Shown in pieces: positions 18,641-26,507 of a stretch of DNA of 64,000 bases (position 1 is its first letter; every line of letters starts with the position of its first letter). This stretch comes from an uncultured Bacilli bacterium. GTDB taxonomy: Bacteria; Bacillota_I; Bacilli_A; RF39; UBA660. A model generated the notes under the pieces. The model made no database searches. It worked only from the letters and a program-made list of their open reading frames with translations, and had not been told where the DNA came from. The stretch spans positions 62,001-126,000 of the forward strand of contig CAKPIT010000003.1 of NCBI GenBank assembly GCA_934162445.1. The letters are read 5' to 3'. Made by a program: the position numbers and the translations under genes.

Positions 18641-18665
18641 AACTTGCAACATTAGTAAGTTTTTG
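18639..18665 (+). terminator. Weak terminator after tig
   Basis: AAAACTT (18639-18645) can pair with AAGTTTT (18657-18663), followed by a short T run. It overlaps the rpmG promoter. Confidence 0.4.
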
Positions 18666-18672
18666 ATATAGT
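18644..18672 (+). promoter_or_regulatory. Sigma-A promoter of rpmG
   Basis: TTGCAA at 18644-18649, 17-base spacer, TATAGT at 18667-18672 with extended TG. Confidence 0.6.
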
Positions 18673-18697
18673 GTTAAAGAAACAAGGAGGGATTATA

Positions 18698-18862
18698 ATG
18701 GCAAAAGTAGGTAATAGACAACATAAGACATTCGTATGTACTGTTTGTGGAGAAGAAAATTATCGTGAAGAAAAAAATGTAAGAAATACTCCAGATCGTC
18801 TTGAAATAAAGAAATATTGTCCAAAATGTGGTAAACATACTACCCATAAAGAGAAAAAGTAA
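18698..18862 (+). CDS. rpmG: 50S ribosomal protein bL33
   Basis: 54 residues from the ATG at 18698, preceded by AAGGAGG; upstream in-frame starts were rejected for lack of a ribosome site. Two CxxC pairs (CTVC and CPKC) make this the zinc-binding C+ form. [20 protein letters not shown] is the family core. Confidence 0.93.
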   Translation: MAKVGNRQHKTFVCTVCGEENYREEKNVRNTPDRLEIKKYCPKCGKHTTHKEKK

Positions 18863-18890
18863 TAACTAATAAACAAAAGGAGGTAAAACC

Positions 18891-19448
18891 ATGGTTAACT
18901 CAAATGATTTAAAAGTAGGAATGACCGTTCAATATGAAGGTGGAATCTATAGTGTTCTTGATAGTCAACATGTTAAACCGGGAAAAGGTGCCGCTATTGT
19001 AAAGGCTAAACTAAAAAATTTAAGAACTGGTTCTATCGTTGAAAAGACTTTAAATGCCGGTGTTAAAATTGAAACTGCCCATATTGAAAAAAGACCAATG
19101 CAATTTTTATACAGCATGGGTAATACCTATTATTTTATGAGCATGACAGATTATGATCAAATAGAACTTGATAAATCAGTTATTGGTGATGATACTAAGT
19201 ATCTTAAAGAAAACCTTGAAGTAGAAGTAATTTTCTTTGAAGGGGAAATGTTAGGTATGAATTTACCAGACAAAGTAACTATGAAAATTGTTAAAACAGA
19301 AGATGCCGTTAAAGGTAATACTTCAAGTGGTGCTTTAAAAAATGCTGAACTAGAAACTGGAATGATGATTCAAGTACCATTATTTATTAAGCAAGATGAA
19401 GAAATTTTAGTTAGTACTAAAGATGGTAAATATGTATCACGTGCATAA
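18891..19448 (+). CDS. efp: Elongation factor P
   Basis: 185 residues. Relieves ribosome stalling at proline stretches. The N-terminal KOW domain carries the exposed loop VKPGKGAA with Lys32 as the residue that may be modified; two OB domains follow, ending in GKYVSRA. AAAGGAGGT ribosome site. No EpmA/YmfI-type modification gene is nearby. Confidence 0.95.
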   Translation: MVNSNDLKVGMTVQYEGGIYSVLDSQHVKPGKGAAIVKAKLKNLRTGSIVEKTLNAGVKIETAHIEKRPMQFLYSMGNTYYFMSMTDYDQIELDKSVIGDDTKYLKENLEVEVIFFEGEMLGMNLPDKVTMKIVKTEDAVKGNTSSGALKNAELETGMMIQVPLFIKQDEEILVSTKDGKYVSRA

Positions 19449-19482
19449 AAAAATGAACTTTAATTTGAAGCTCATTTTTTTT
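19447..19482. terminator. Bidirectional terminator between efp and the minus-strand gene
   Basis: AAAATGA-A-CTT pairs with AAG-C-TCATTTT, flanked by A and T runs on the two sides so that it works on either strand. Confidence 0.7.
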
Positions 19483-20074
19483 AATCAATAATTCTTCCAA
19501 TTCGGAAACTATATAACTTTTCTTTTTTATAGTACTTTAAACTACATTCAATTCCTTGATACTGGAAAAACTCTGAAGTTTTACTATCATCATCTTTGGT
19601 ATTACCAAGTGTTTCAAATACTTTATCATAAATCATTTTGGCTGTTTTCTTATCAACTGCCTCATTATTAGCTTGAATTAAACCAATAATAATATTCTTA
19701 GCAGTATTATTTTTCTTTTTAAAATCAACTTTACTAATCGTTACATTATTATCATCATCAAGATAAAAAGTAATATCATTATCATTAATGGTAATAGAGT
19801 TATCAACTGTATTATTAATCTTTAAATCATCATTATTAATAATTTCATTATATTTATCAACATAATCATCAAAACTAATATTTTCAAGGCTAACAAGTTT
19901 AGTTAAATCACTAAAATCTTCCTTCTTCATTTTTTCTTCCATTGCTTTTTTATCAATAACACTCTTTGTTATTTCCGTAGCCAATAAATAACAAATTATT
20001 CCTAATACTAAAGTAGTAATAACTAAGATAACTATTTGTCGTTTTTTAAGCTTTTCGTTCTTTTTCTTTTTCAT
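19481..20074 (-). CDS. Hypothetical membrane-anchored protein
   Basis: 197 residues, minus strand. A very basic N-terminus (KKKKNEKLKKRQ) followed by one hydrophobic segment (IVILVITTLVLGIICYLLA, ~13-31) gives a single-pass or signal-anchor topology with the bulk outside. The outside domain is rich in Asp and Asn, with no family I recognise. Diverges from the Smr gene. Confidence 0.7.
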   Translation of the reverse strand: MKKKKNEKLKKRQIVILVITTLVLGIICYLLATEITKSVIDKKAMEEKMKKEDFSDLTKLVSLENISFDDYVDKYNEIINNDDLKINNTVDNSITINDNDITFYLDDDNNVTISKVDFKKKNNTAKNIIIGLIQANNEAVDKKTAKMIYDKVFETLGNTKDDDSKTSEFFQYQGIECSLKYYKKEKLYSFRIGRIID

Positions 20075-20195
20075 ATAACATCACCATTATCAGTATAACA
20101 TAAACTTGACATTAAAAGTGTAAATTTTCCTATATTTTTTGTAAAATAATTGTTATACTAATAATGATAATAACATTACTAAAAAGGAGGTTAAC

Positions 20196-20450
20196 ATGAT
20201 CTTATCTAGCTATCCTAAAATTGATCTTCATGGTATGGATCAGGAATATGCTCTTTTTAAAGTAAATGATTTTATTAATGATTCTTTAAAATTAAAGTAT
20301 CCTAAAATAGTTATAATTCATGGTATTGGAGAAGGAATATTAAGAAATGCTACCATAAATTATTTAAAAAAAGACAAAAGAGTCCTTAAGTATGAACTTG
20401 ATATTACGAATCCCGGTTGTACCTTAGTAACACTTAAATTTGACAATTAG
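20196..20450 (+). CDS. Stand-alone Smr-domain protein
   Basis: 84 residues, essentially one Smr (small MutS-related) domain: IDLHGMDQEYAL at the start (LDLHG signature), VIIHGIGEGIL (HGxGxG signature), and a final beta strand. Smr domains of MutS2 and related proteins act as nucleases or RNA/DNA-binding modules. Here it is separate and not fused to MutS2. AAAGGAGGT ribosome site. Confidence 0.85.
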   Translation: MILSSYPKIDLHGMDQEYALFKVNDFINDSLKLKYPKIVIIHGIGEGILRNATINYLKKDKRVLKYELDITNPGCTLVTLKFDN

Positions 20451-20468
20451 AGTATCTTGTGTTATAAT
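20440..20468 (+). promoter_or_regulatory. Consensus extended -10 sigma-A promoter
   Basis: TTGACA at 20440-20445, exact 17-base spacer, TATAAT at 20463-20468 plus TG at 20460-20461. This perfect consensus overlaps the Smr stop codon and drives the two-gene hypothetical operon, implying high expression. Confidence 0.85.
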
Positions 20469-20498
20469 ATGGCCAGCTTATTGAAAGAAGGGGTAAAT

Positions 20499-21449
20499 AT
20501 GTATACAGAAGAGAATACCGTAAAAAGATTTCCACTACGAAATATCTTATTAAAAGTAATGGTGGTTATTGTTTTCTTATTATTAGTTATTTTTATTATA
20601 TCTAAAATATCTACACCAACTGTAAAAACAGCATCAACTAAAACTTATGATAAAGTATTTAACAAAAACTTAAACTCGATGGAAAAGGCTGCATTAACAT
20701 ACTATACTAAAGACAATCTCCCACTTAATGTTGGAGATGTTAGTGAATTAACATTAAGAGAAATGATTAATAAAGAATTATTAGATTCCTTTACTGATGC
20801 TAATAAAAAAGCCTGTGATGTTAATGCTAGTTCCATAAAACTTACTAAAAATGATAATAATTATACTTTAAAAGTTACCTTAAAATGTGCTAATAAAAAA
20901 GACTATAAATTAAGTGAGTTAGGTGAATATAAGTATTGTAAAAATACCTTATGTAAGAAAGACTCTTCTAAAGAGGAAAAAGAACAAGATAAAAATACTG
21001 ATTCTAAAGTAACAGATAAAGTTCCAATTACAAAAGAAGAAACTAATACATCAAGTAGTCAAAATAATTCAACTACTAAAAACAATACGCAACCATCTAA
21101 ACCATCCACATCAACAAAAACTGCATCTAAATCATATGAATACAAAAAAGTAACACCTAAGGTTTTATCAAAATGGAGTAGTTGGAGTCCTTGGGCTTAC
21201 AATAATGATGGTTATCAAGAAATTAAATGTAATAGTACTGATAGTACTTGTCTAAAAGAAATTCAACTATATAGTAGAACCGAATATATTGGTACTCAAA
21301 ATGGTGAAAAACTATATGGTAAAGTAACATACTATAGTTATCGTACACGAAGTGTTGTTAGTGAAGAGCAAATAGATATTAAATGGAGTAGTTATAATGA
21401 TACTAGCTTACTAAATAATGGTTATAGCTACACTGGAAAAGAAAAATAA
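20499..21449 (+). CDS. Hypothetical membrane-anchored surface protein with Trp-rich C-terminal region
   Basis: About 316 residues from the ATG at 20499 (GAAGGGG ribosome site). One membrane segment at ~17-36 (MVVIVFLLLVIFIIS). Outside part: an N-terminal globular region with Cys pairs, a Ser/Thr/Asn linker (~170-215), then a C-terminal region with WSSWSPWAYNNDG and later DIKWSSYND, recalling W-rich thrombospondin-like strips but not a confident match. Not recognised as a named family. Strong promoter suggests abundant product. Confidence 0.7.
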   Translation: MYTEENTVKRFPLRNILLKVMVVIVFLLLVIFIISKISTPTVKTASTKTYDKVFNKNLNSMEKAALTYYTKDNLPLNVGDVSELTLREMINKELLDSFTDANKKACDVNASSIKLTKNDNNYTLKVTLKCANKKDYKLSELGEYKYCKNTLCKKDSSKEEKEQDKNTDSKVTDKVPITKEETNTSSSQNNSTTKNNTQPSKPSTSTKTASKSYEYKKVTPKVLSKWSSWSPWAYNNDGYQEIKCNSTDSTCLKEIQLYSRTEYIGTQNGEKLYGKVTYYSYRTRSVVSEEQIDIKWSSYNDTSLLNNGYSYTGKEK

Positions 21450-21461
21450 GGAGTGATAATT

Positions 21462-22754
21462 ATGAATAATGAAAAAAGAAAATATACAGTAGATGCCATC
21501 TACTGGTTAAACAAAGAAGATTTAGAAGAAGGAATGCCAAGATATATAGCTGTTCGTAAAGATAAAGAAACAGGAGCTTATTCATGGTATTTTACTGATG
21601 ATGATATTAAAGGAAGAACTTTAATTAGCAATTATTTAAAAGATAGTGGTTATTCTAAAAAGACTGATACTCTAGAAGATATTGCTGAAAATAATTATAA
21701 ATTTATAAGAGGAATTAAAAAGCCATATTATGCCGCTGTTTATTATGCTAGTGCTACTAATAAATCATTAGCAACTGAATTTGATGAAACTTATCTAAGA
21801 TATCAAAATGGTGAAGATTTAGATAAAGAAGCTTCTTCTCAAGAAGAACAAGTTACTGAAGAAAGTACCAAGAAAGTTGGTTTCTTTACAAGATTAAAAA
21901 ATAAGATTCAAGATAAAGTTCAATCAAAATTATCTAAAGAAACAAAAGGTAAAGGTAAACATGCTTTTGTAAGAGTAGCTGCTGTTATGACTGCTTTAGT
22001 ATTAGGTATTGGAGGTCTTTGTAAATTATCAAGAAAAAATAATCCAGCGGATAAAGGAGCAAGAATTGTTACTGAAAGTACAACTAACACTAAAGTTCCT
22101 ACTACTAATAAGTCTGAACCAGTTACTAACCCTTCTAGTAATGAAGTAGTAAATAAAGAAGAAACAGTAACACCTGCTACAACTTCATGTACTTATAATA
22201 GCAATAGAGAAAATCAAATGGGTAAATATAATGTTTACAATCCATCTCCAAGCGATGAAGGCTTTACTGCTCCAGATAAAGAATTTCAAGATCCTAATGC
22301 TAAAATAGATGATGTAAATACTCCATCAACCCCAACAAATCCAAGTGATACGCCATCAATCATTGAAGGTGAAGAACCAATAAATAATGGTAATAACAAT
22401 AATAACAGTGGAGAAACTATTGATGTTGACGGTGATAATATTGACTATAAAGATAATTTAACAGGAAATGCTGTTGGAAACATTACTAAAGATCCAACTG
22501 ATGATAAATCTAATGAACCATTACCAAACCCTGATGATACTGCAATAGATAATGGCTTTGATATGAGTAATAGTGAATCAACAGATAATTATGTTCCTGT
22601 TTATCAAAAAAACTCTCTAGAAGATGCTGTTACTGAAACAATGACCGCTCTTGAAAATGGAGAAAACGTTAATATGGTATTTGATCCTAATACAAATACA
22701 TGGAAAACTGAACAAGTTCCCGTTACAACTCAAACTGAAGGTTTAAGCAAATAA
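21462..22754 (+). CDS. Hypothetical membrane protein with low-complexity tail
   Basis: About 430 residues from ATG 21462 (AAGGAGTG ribosome site; upstream GTG 21453 lies in that site). An N-terminal domain of ~110 residues (YTVDAIYWLNKEDLEEGMPRY, YAAVYYAS) precedes a basic segment and one hydrophobic helix near residues 175-190 (VAAVMTALVLGIGGL). The remaining half is Asn/Thr/Asp/Pro-rich low complexity. Topology suggests a cytoplasmic domain and an extended outside stalk. Second gene of the operon with the consensus promoter. Confidence 0.68.
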   Translation: MNNEKRKYTVDAIYWLNKEDLEEGMPRYIAVRKDKETGAYSWYFTDDDIKGRTLISNYLKDSGYSKKTDTLEDIAENNYKFIRGIKKPYYAAVYYASATNKSLATEFDETYLRYQNGEDLDKEASSQEEQVTEESTKKVGFFTRLKNKIQDKVQSKLSKETKGKGKHAFVRVAAVMTALVLGIGGLCKLSRKNNPADKGARIVTESTTNTKVPTTNKSEPVTNPSSNEVVNKEETVTPATTSCTYNSNRENQMGKYNVYNPSPSDEGFTAPDKEFQDPNAKIDDVNTPSTPTNPSDTPSIIEGEEPINNGNNNNNSGETIDVDGDNIDYKDNLTGNAVGNITKDPTDDKSNEPLPNPDDTAIDNGFDMSNSESTDNYVPVYQKNSLEDAVTETMTALENGENVNMVFDPNTNTWKTEQVPVTTQTEGLSK

Positions 22755-22786
22755 GAATAGAAAACTTTACTATCTATTCTTTTTTT
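22754..22786 (+). terminator. Intrinsic terminator
   Basis: AGAATAGA (22754-22761) pairs with TCTATTCT (22773-22780), then a T run. Confidence 0.8.
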
Positions 22787-22821
22787 GTTACAATAATAAA
22801 GAAGAATAGTGGTTGATTTGT

Positions 22822-24594
22822 ATGATAAATGATTTCAAAACTTTAAAATTAGAACCAGTAAAAGAACTAGATCAAGGTTTAAAAAATTTTCTTAATGATC
22901 TTGAGATGACTATTGAAACTGAAAAGATAAATGCCATTAAGACTTTAACCAATCAGCTATTTAGTCACTATATTAATCTTATTGTAACTATTCAAGATAG
23001 CCTAACTAAAGAAGAACTTGCCACCTTTACGGCAAAAGAAGAAGAGTATGAACAAGCTATAACCAAGCTTAAAGAAAATGCCACCTCCCTAGAAACTATC
23101 AATAATCTTTATCAAGATATAGAAACAAGTTATAATGACTTAAAAACTTTAAGTACCAAAAAACTAGAAACCAATGCCATCTATAAAGAATTTAATGATT
23201 TAATTATGAAAATAAATGTTAATCTTGATCTTTTAGCTAATATTTCTATACCCGATAATGAAGAAAAAGAAATAAAAGAGTTAATCACTAATTTTAATGA
23301 TACCAAAGATAAAGAATTTTTAACACGTCTTTTAAATAAAACCCAAAATCTATTACAAGAAGAACCATCATCTAAAACTTCTTATCAAGTTTTTTCTCTT
23401 TTTACTGACATAACCCCTAAAATTAAAGATACTTATACTTTAATCCAAAATGATCTAACATATATTAAATACCACTTAATAGATAATAGTTTTTATTATG
23501 CTATTATTAAGCAAAAAGAAGATCTAGATTCATTAATTAAAGAATTTAAACCTATAACTAATCTTATCCTAGATAAAGAACATATCATTAAAACTTGTGA
23601 AGAAATCATTAAAAACATTGAAATATATTATAATATTAAAGAATATGTTACCTTTTTGATAGCTACCAAAAAAGAACAAGACTTCTTAAAATACCAATCT
23701 ATTTTAACCGATTATGAATCAAAACTAAAAAGTCAATTTTCTTTTCTTCATGAACTTGCATTATTAGTTAATCATAAACCAAGTAAAATGTATCCTACTT
23801 TAGTCTATAATGGTGAACCATTTTCTAAAAGTACAAGTAATACTTTAACCGAAGATTCTCTTATTGCTAATATTTTTATGAACTATCAAGAAGATATTAA
23901 TTTAGATACCAAAATGATTTTAACCCTTATTTATGACCATGATGTAGTAGATGATTTATATAATGCTAATTATAATGGCCACAAAAAAGAAATCAATAAC
24001 TATACTAAAATTAGGAACTATTTAAATCTAAGACTAAAAGAAATGGAAGAGTTGAAAACTTCTTCTCTAATAACAACCACTTTAAAAAAAGAGGATATAT
24101 CCCTATATAAAGATGTCAATACCATAATTGATATACAAATTGCTATTATTATTTGTGATAAAACATATAAAGAAGGGCAGGGCTTCTATGCTTTAGAAGA
24201 CTATCTTAAATCAAACACCTTACAAAAATTCACATCAAAGTATGGTTGCCGTAATCTTGTAAAAACTATTAACCGGCCAACTCTAATCAAACTCTTAGGA
24301 GAAAATATTTTAAAAAGATATCTTTTGGATAATCACAATCCGCAAATTACTTCGTTCCTAGATCAAACATTACTATCTAACAATTGTTCTCCTAATGATT
24401 TCGTTAACAAGTTAATAACTACTCCTGATATTTTAAAACTAGCCATCTTTGACTTTAATTACAACTTTTTAGATAGTACTTCTGAAGATTCATTAACTGT
24501 CGTTAAAACAATTAAAAATACTGATCTTGCTAATGATAATTTAACCACCAGATGTATAAATCTCCTAATAAATATTAAAAAATATGATAAATAA
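22822..24594 (+). CDS. Large hypothetical helical protein
   Basis: About 590 residues. Predominantly helical and coiled-coil-like, with heptad-rich Leu/Ile/Lys/Glu throughout; no signal peptide or membrane segment is visible. I see no enzyme motif and recognise no family. The ORF extends 3 codons upstream to TTG 22813; ATG 22822 is chosen by convention. It is the last gene before the accessory cassette. Confidence 0.65.
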   Translation: MINDFKTLKLEPVKELDQGLKNFLNDLEMTIETEKINAIKTLTNQLFSHYINLIVTIQDSLTKEELATFTAKEEEYEQAITKLKENATSLETINNLYQDIETSYNDLKTLSTKKLETNAIYKEFNDLIMKINVNLDLLANISIPDNEEKEIKELITNFNDTKDKEFLTRLLNKTQNLLQEEPSSKTSYQVFSLFTDITPKIKDTYTLIQNDLTYIKYHLIDNSFYYAIIKQKEDLDSLIKEFKPITNLILDKEHIIKTCEEIIKNIEIYYNIKEYVTFLIATKKEQDFLKYQSILTDYESKLKSQFSFLHELALLVNHKPSKMYPTLVYNGEPFSKSTSNTLTEDSLIANIFMNYQEDINLDTKMILTLIYDHDVVDDLYNANYNGHKKEINNYTKIRNYLNLRLKEMEELKTSSLITTTLKKEDISLYKDVNTIIDIQIAIIICDKTYKEGQGFYALEDYLKSNTLQKFTSKYGCRNLVKTINRPTLIKLLGENILKRYLLDNHNPQITSFLDQTLLSNNCSPNDFVNKLITTPDILKLAIFDFNYNFLDSTSEDSLTVVKTIKNTDLANDNLTTRCINLLINIKKYDK

Positions 24595-24650
24595 TTGTAA
24601 TTTACGAAAACTCGTACTTGTATCTTTTATAAATTTATTATATATTGTTA

Positions 24651-24742
24651 TTGGGAAGTATTTCCCAAGTCACCAAACCTTCTTTACCATCTGTTTGTTT
24701 AAGTCGCCCATTTAAACATAAAAGAAAGCTGGTGGCTTTTTT
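24651..24742 (+). ncRNA. Candidate structured small RNA ending in a terminator
   Basis: Two stacked elements: a tight hairpin TTGGGAA (24651-24657) / TTCCCAA (24662-24668) with a GUAU loop, and a long nested hairpin with CACCA (24671-24675) / TGGTG (24730-24734), TTCTTT / AAAGAA, and GTTTAA / TTAAAC enclosing a GC-rich loop GTCGCCCAT, followed by TTTTTT at 24737-24742. A possible weak promoter TTGTAT...TATATT lies at 24619-24646. It could be just a complex terminator for the upstream gene. No known RNA family recognised. Confidence 0.4.
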
Positions 24743-24807
24743 ATTATAGTAAAATAAGAGTGATTTACTATGAAAGAATATGAATTAAACAAATAAAAAT
24801 AAATGTA

Positions 24808-24835
24808 TTGACAATCGCAAATAATATGATAAAAT
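24808..24835 (+). promoter_or_regulatory. Strong extended -10 promoter of the accessory cassette
   Basis: TTGACA at 24808-24813, 16-base spacer, TAAAAT at 24830-24835 with TG one base upstream. It drives the leader ORF and the downstream four-gene cassette. Confidence 0.75.
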
Positions 24836-24861
24836 ACTTTTTAATTGATTTAAGGAGAGCT

Positions 24862-25008
24862 ATGGAAAATATGTACTATAACCCAAATATTAAATTTAAT
24901 AAAAAAATAAGTGTTAGAAAAAAATGCCATACTAACGCTGTTTGTTCATGTGTTCTTCTTGGCTTAATTAAAAATAAAATAATGACGGTGACTGAAATTT
25001 CATTATAA
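24862..25008 (+). CDS. Leader peptide of the accessory cassette (48 codons)
   Basis: Starts at ATG 24862 with AAGGAG at 24852-24857. The peptide is basic in the middle and has a Cys cluster (KCHTNAVCSC; Cys22, Cys28, Cys30) followed by a hydrophobic VLLGLI stretch. Its last eight codons form the 5' arm of the terminator hairpin, and its stop codon lies in the hairpin's upper stem. A second hairpin, AGTGTTAG (24910-24917) / CTAACGCT (24932-24939), brackets the first Cys codon and may be a pause or antiterminator element. The arrangement is that of transcription attenuation. The ORF frame extends upstream past the promoter, but those codons are not transcribed. Confidence 0.6.
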   Translation: MENMYYNPNIKFNKKISVRKKCHTNAVCSCVLLGLIKNKIMTVTEISL

Positions 25009-25035
25009 CATAATGAGTTTCGGCACCGTTTTTTT
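24985..25035 (+). terminator. Attenuator (intrinsic terminator) before the accessory RSH gene
   Basis: ACGGTG (24985-24990) / CACCGT (25024-25029), CTGAAA / TTTCGG, and CATTAT (25001-25006) / ATAATG (25010-25015) form a long hairpin followed by seven T. It is between the leader ORF and the RSH start, so read-through is needed for cassette expression. Confidence 0.8.
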
Positions 25036-25051
25036 GTGGGAGGTGTTTTGA

Positions 25052-26485
25052 TTGATTACATTACAAAATTTACTAAACAAAATAAAAGAATATAATTCAG
25101 AAGAAGTAAAAGTAGTAGAAAAAGCCTACGAATATGCTAATGTTTTACATCAAGGTCAAATGAGACAAAGTGGCGAACCATATATAAGTCATCCTTTAAA
25201 TGTAGCCTATATATTAGCAGAAATGCACGCTGATAAAGATACAATATGCGCTGGCCTTTTACATGATACGTTAGAAGATACTAGTATTGCAAAAGAGGAT
25301 ATTGCTCATGAATTTAATCAAAATGTTGCCAATTTAGTAGATGGAGTAACAAAATTATCCAAGATGAATTTTTCATCTAAGCAGGATCAAAATTATGCTA
25401 ATACAAGAAAGATAATAACTGGAATAACAGATGATGTTAGAATAATCATCATCAAACTTGCTGATAGACTTCATAATATGAGAACATTAGGATTTAAATC
25501 TGAATTTAAACAAAAAGAAAATGCACTTGAAACAATGGAAATATTTGTTCCTCTTGCTTATTATATTGGAGCGTACAGAATTAAATCTGAATTGGAAGAT
25601 TTATCTCTTCAATATTTAAAACCAGATACATATAAAAATATTGAAGAAAGAAAACTAAAATTAGAAGAATCAAGTAATGCGTGTTTAAATGAGATGTTTT
25701 ATAAAATAAAAGCTTTATTAGATAATCAAAACATTCCAAATGAAATAAAAATAAGAACAAAAAACATTTATGGTATATACAAAAGATTAAGCGAAGGCCA
25801 CAAATTATCTGATATACATGATTTATTATCACTTAAAATAATGGTAGATGAAATAGCTAATTGCTATCTTACCCTAGGAATGATTCACAAAGAATATCAT
25901 CCAATCAATGATAAGTTTAAAGATTATATTTGTAATCCCAAAACTAATATGTATCAAAGTTTACATACAACAGTATTTGGTCCAGATGATAGATTAGTTC
26001 AAACCCAGATAAGAACTTTTGCAATGGATAGAGTAGCCTCATTTGGATTAACCGCATATTGGAATGAACAAAAAGGTAAAGCAAGAGATATAATGCAAGA
26101 AAACTTAAGACAAAAATTTCAGTTTTTTAAATCTTTAATAGAAATTAATTCCATGTTTGGAGATAATCAACAATTTGTAAAACAAGTTAAAAACGAATTA
26201 TTTGCAGACAGGATATATGTTTATACTACCAAAGGTGATGTTATTGAATTACCAAAGGGGTCCACGCCAATAGATTTTGCATATAAAATTCATACTGATA
26301 TAGGTAATACAATGATTGGTGCATTTGTTAATGATGAATATGTACCAGTTGATTATATATTACAAAATAAAGACAGAGTAAAAGTTATTACAGATGATTA
26401 TTCTTTTGGTCCAAGAGAAGAGTGGATTGAAAAAACACAAACTAGTTTAGCAAAAAGAAAAATTAAAGAATTTAATAGAAAATAG
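25052..26485 (+). CDS. Accessory RelA/SpoT homologue: intact HD hydrolase, altered synthetase, TGS, no ACT
   Basis: 477 residues; start TTG 25052 with GGGAGGTG six bases upstream. HD domain residues are complete: His47, His71-Asp72, Glu75-Asp76, Asp138 and Asn142 (KLADRLHNMRT). In the synthetase domain Asp257 is kept, but the catalytic Glu of the EIQIRT motif is Gln317 (VQTQIRT), the Arg of AIR is Lys262, and the His of the HWAYK motif is Tyr336. A TGS domain spans ~387-450; the zinc-finger and ACT domains of long RSH are absent. The likely activity is (p)ppGpp or related nucleotide hydrolysis rather than synthesis (inference). The housekeeping relA is at 51134. Confidence 0.85.
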   Translation: MITLQNLLNKIKEYNSEEVKVVEKAYEYANVLHQGQMRQSGEPYISHPLNVAYILAEMHADKDTICAGLLHDTLEDTSIAKEDIAHEFNQNVANLVDGVTKLSKMNFSSKQDQNYANTRKIITGITDDVRIIIIKLADRLHNMRTLGFKSEFKQKENALETMEIFVPLAYYIGAYRIKSELEDLSLQYLKPDTYKNIEERKLKLEESSNACLNEMFYKIKALLDNQNIPNEIKIRTKNIYGIYKRLSEGHKLSDIHDLLSLKIMVDEIANCYLTLGMIHKEYHPINDKFKDYICNPKTNMYQSLHTTVFGPDDRLVQTQIRTFAMDRVASFGLTAYWNEQKGKARDIMQENLRQKFQFFKSLIEINSMFGDNQQFVKQVKNELFADRIYVYTTKGDVIELPKGSTPIDFAYKIHTDIGNTMIGAFVNDEYVPVDYILQNKDRVKVITDDYSFGPREEWIEKTQTSLAKRKIKEFNRK

Positions 26486-26507
26486 CAACTTTTTATGGAG
26501 GAAAAAT

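Noticed and set aside
24770..24796. 8-codon mini-ORF before the cassette promoter
   Set aside because: It ends before the promoter at 24808 and has only a weak ribosome site; too short to support.
24808..24861. Upstream extension of the leader ORF to 24808
   Set aside because: The extension contains the -35 and -10 boxes, so it is not transcribed from this promoter.
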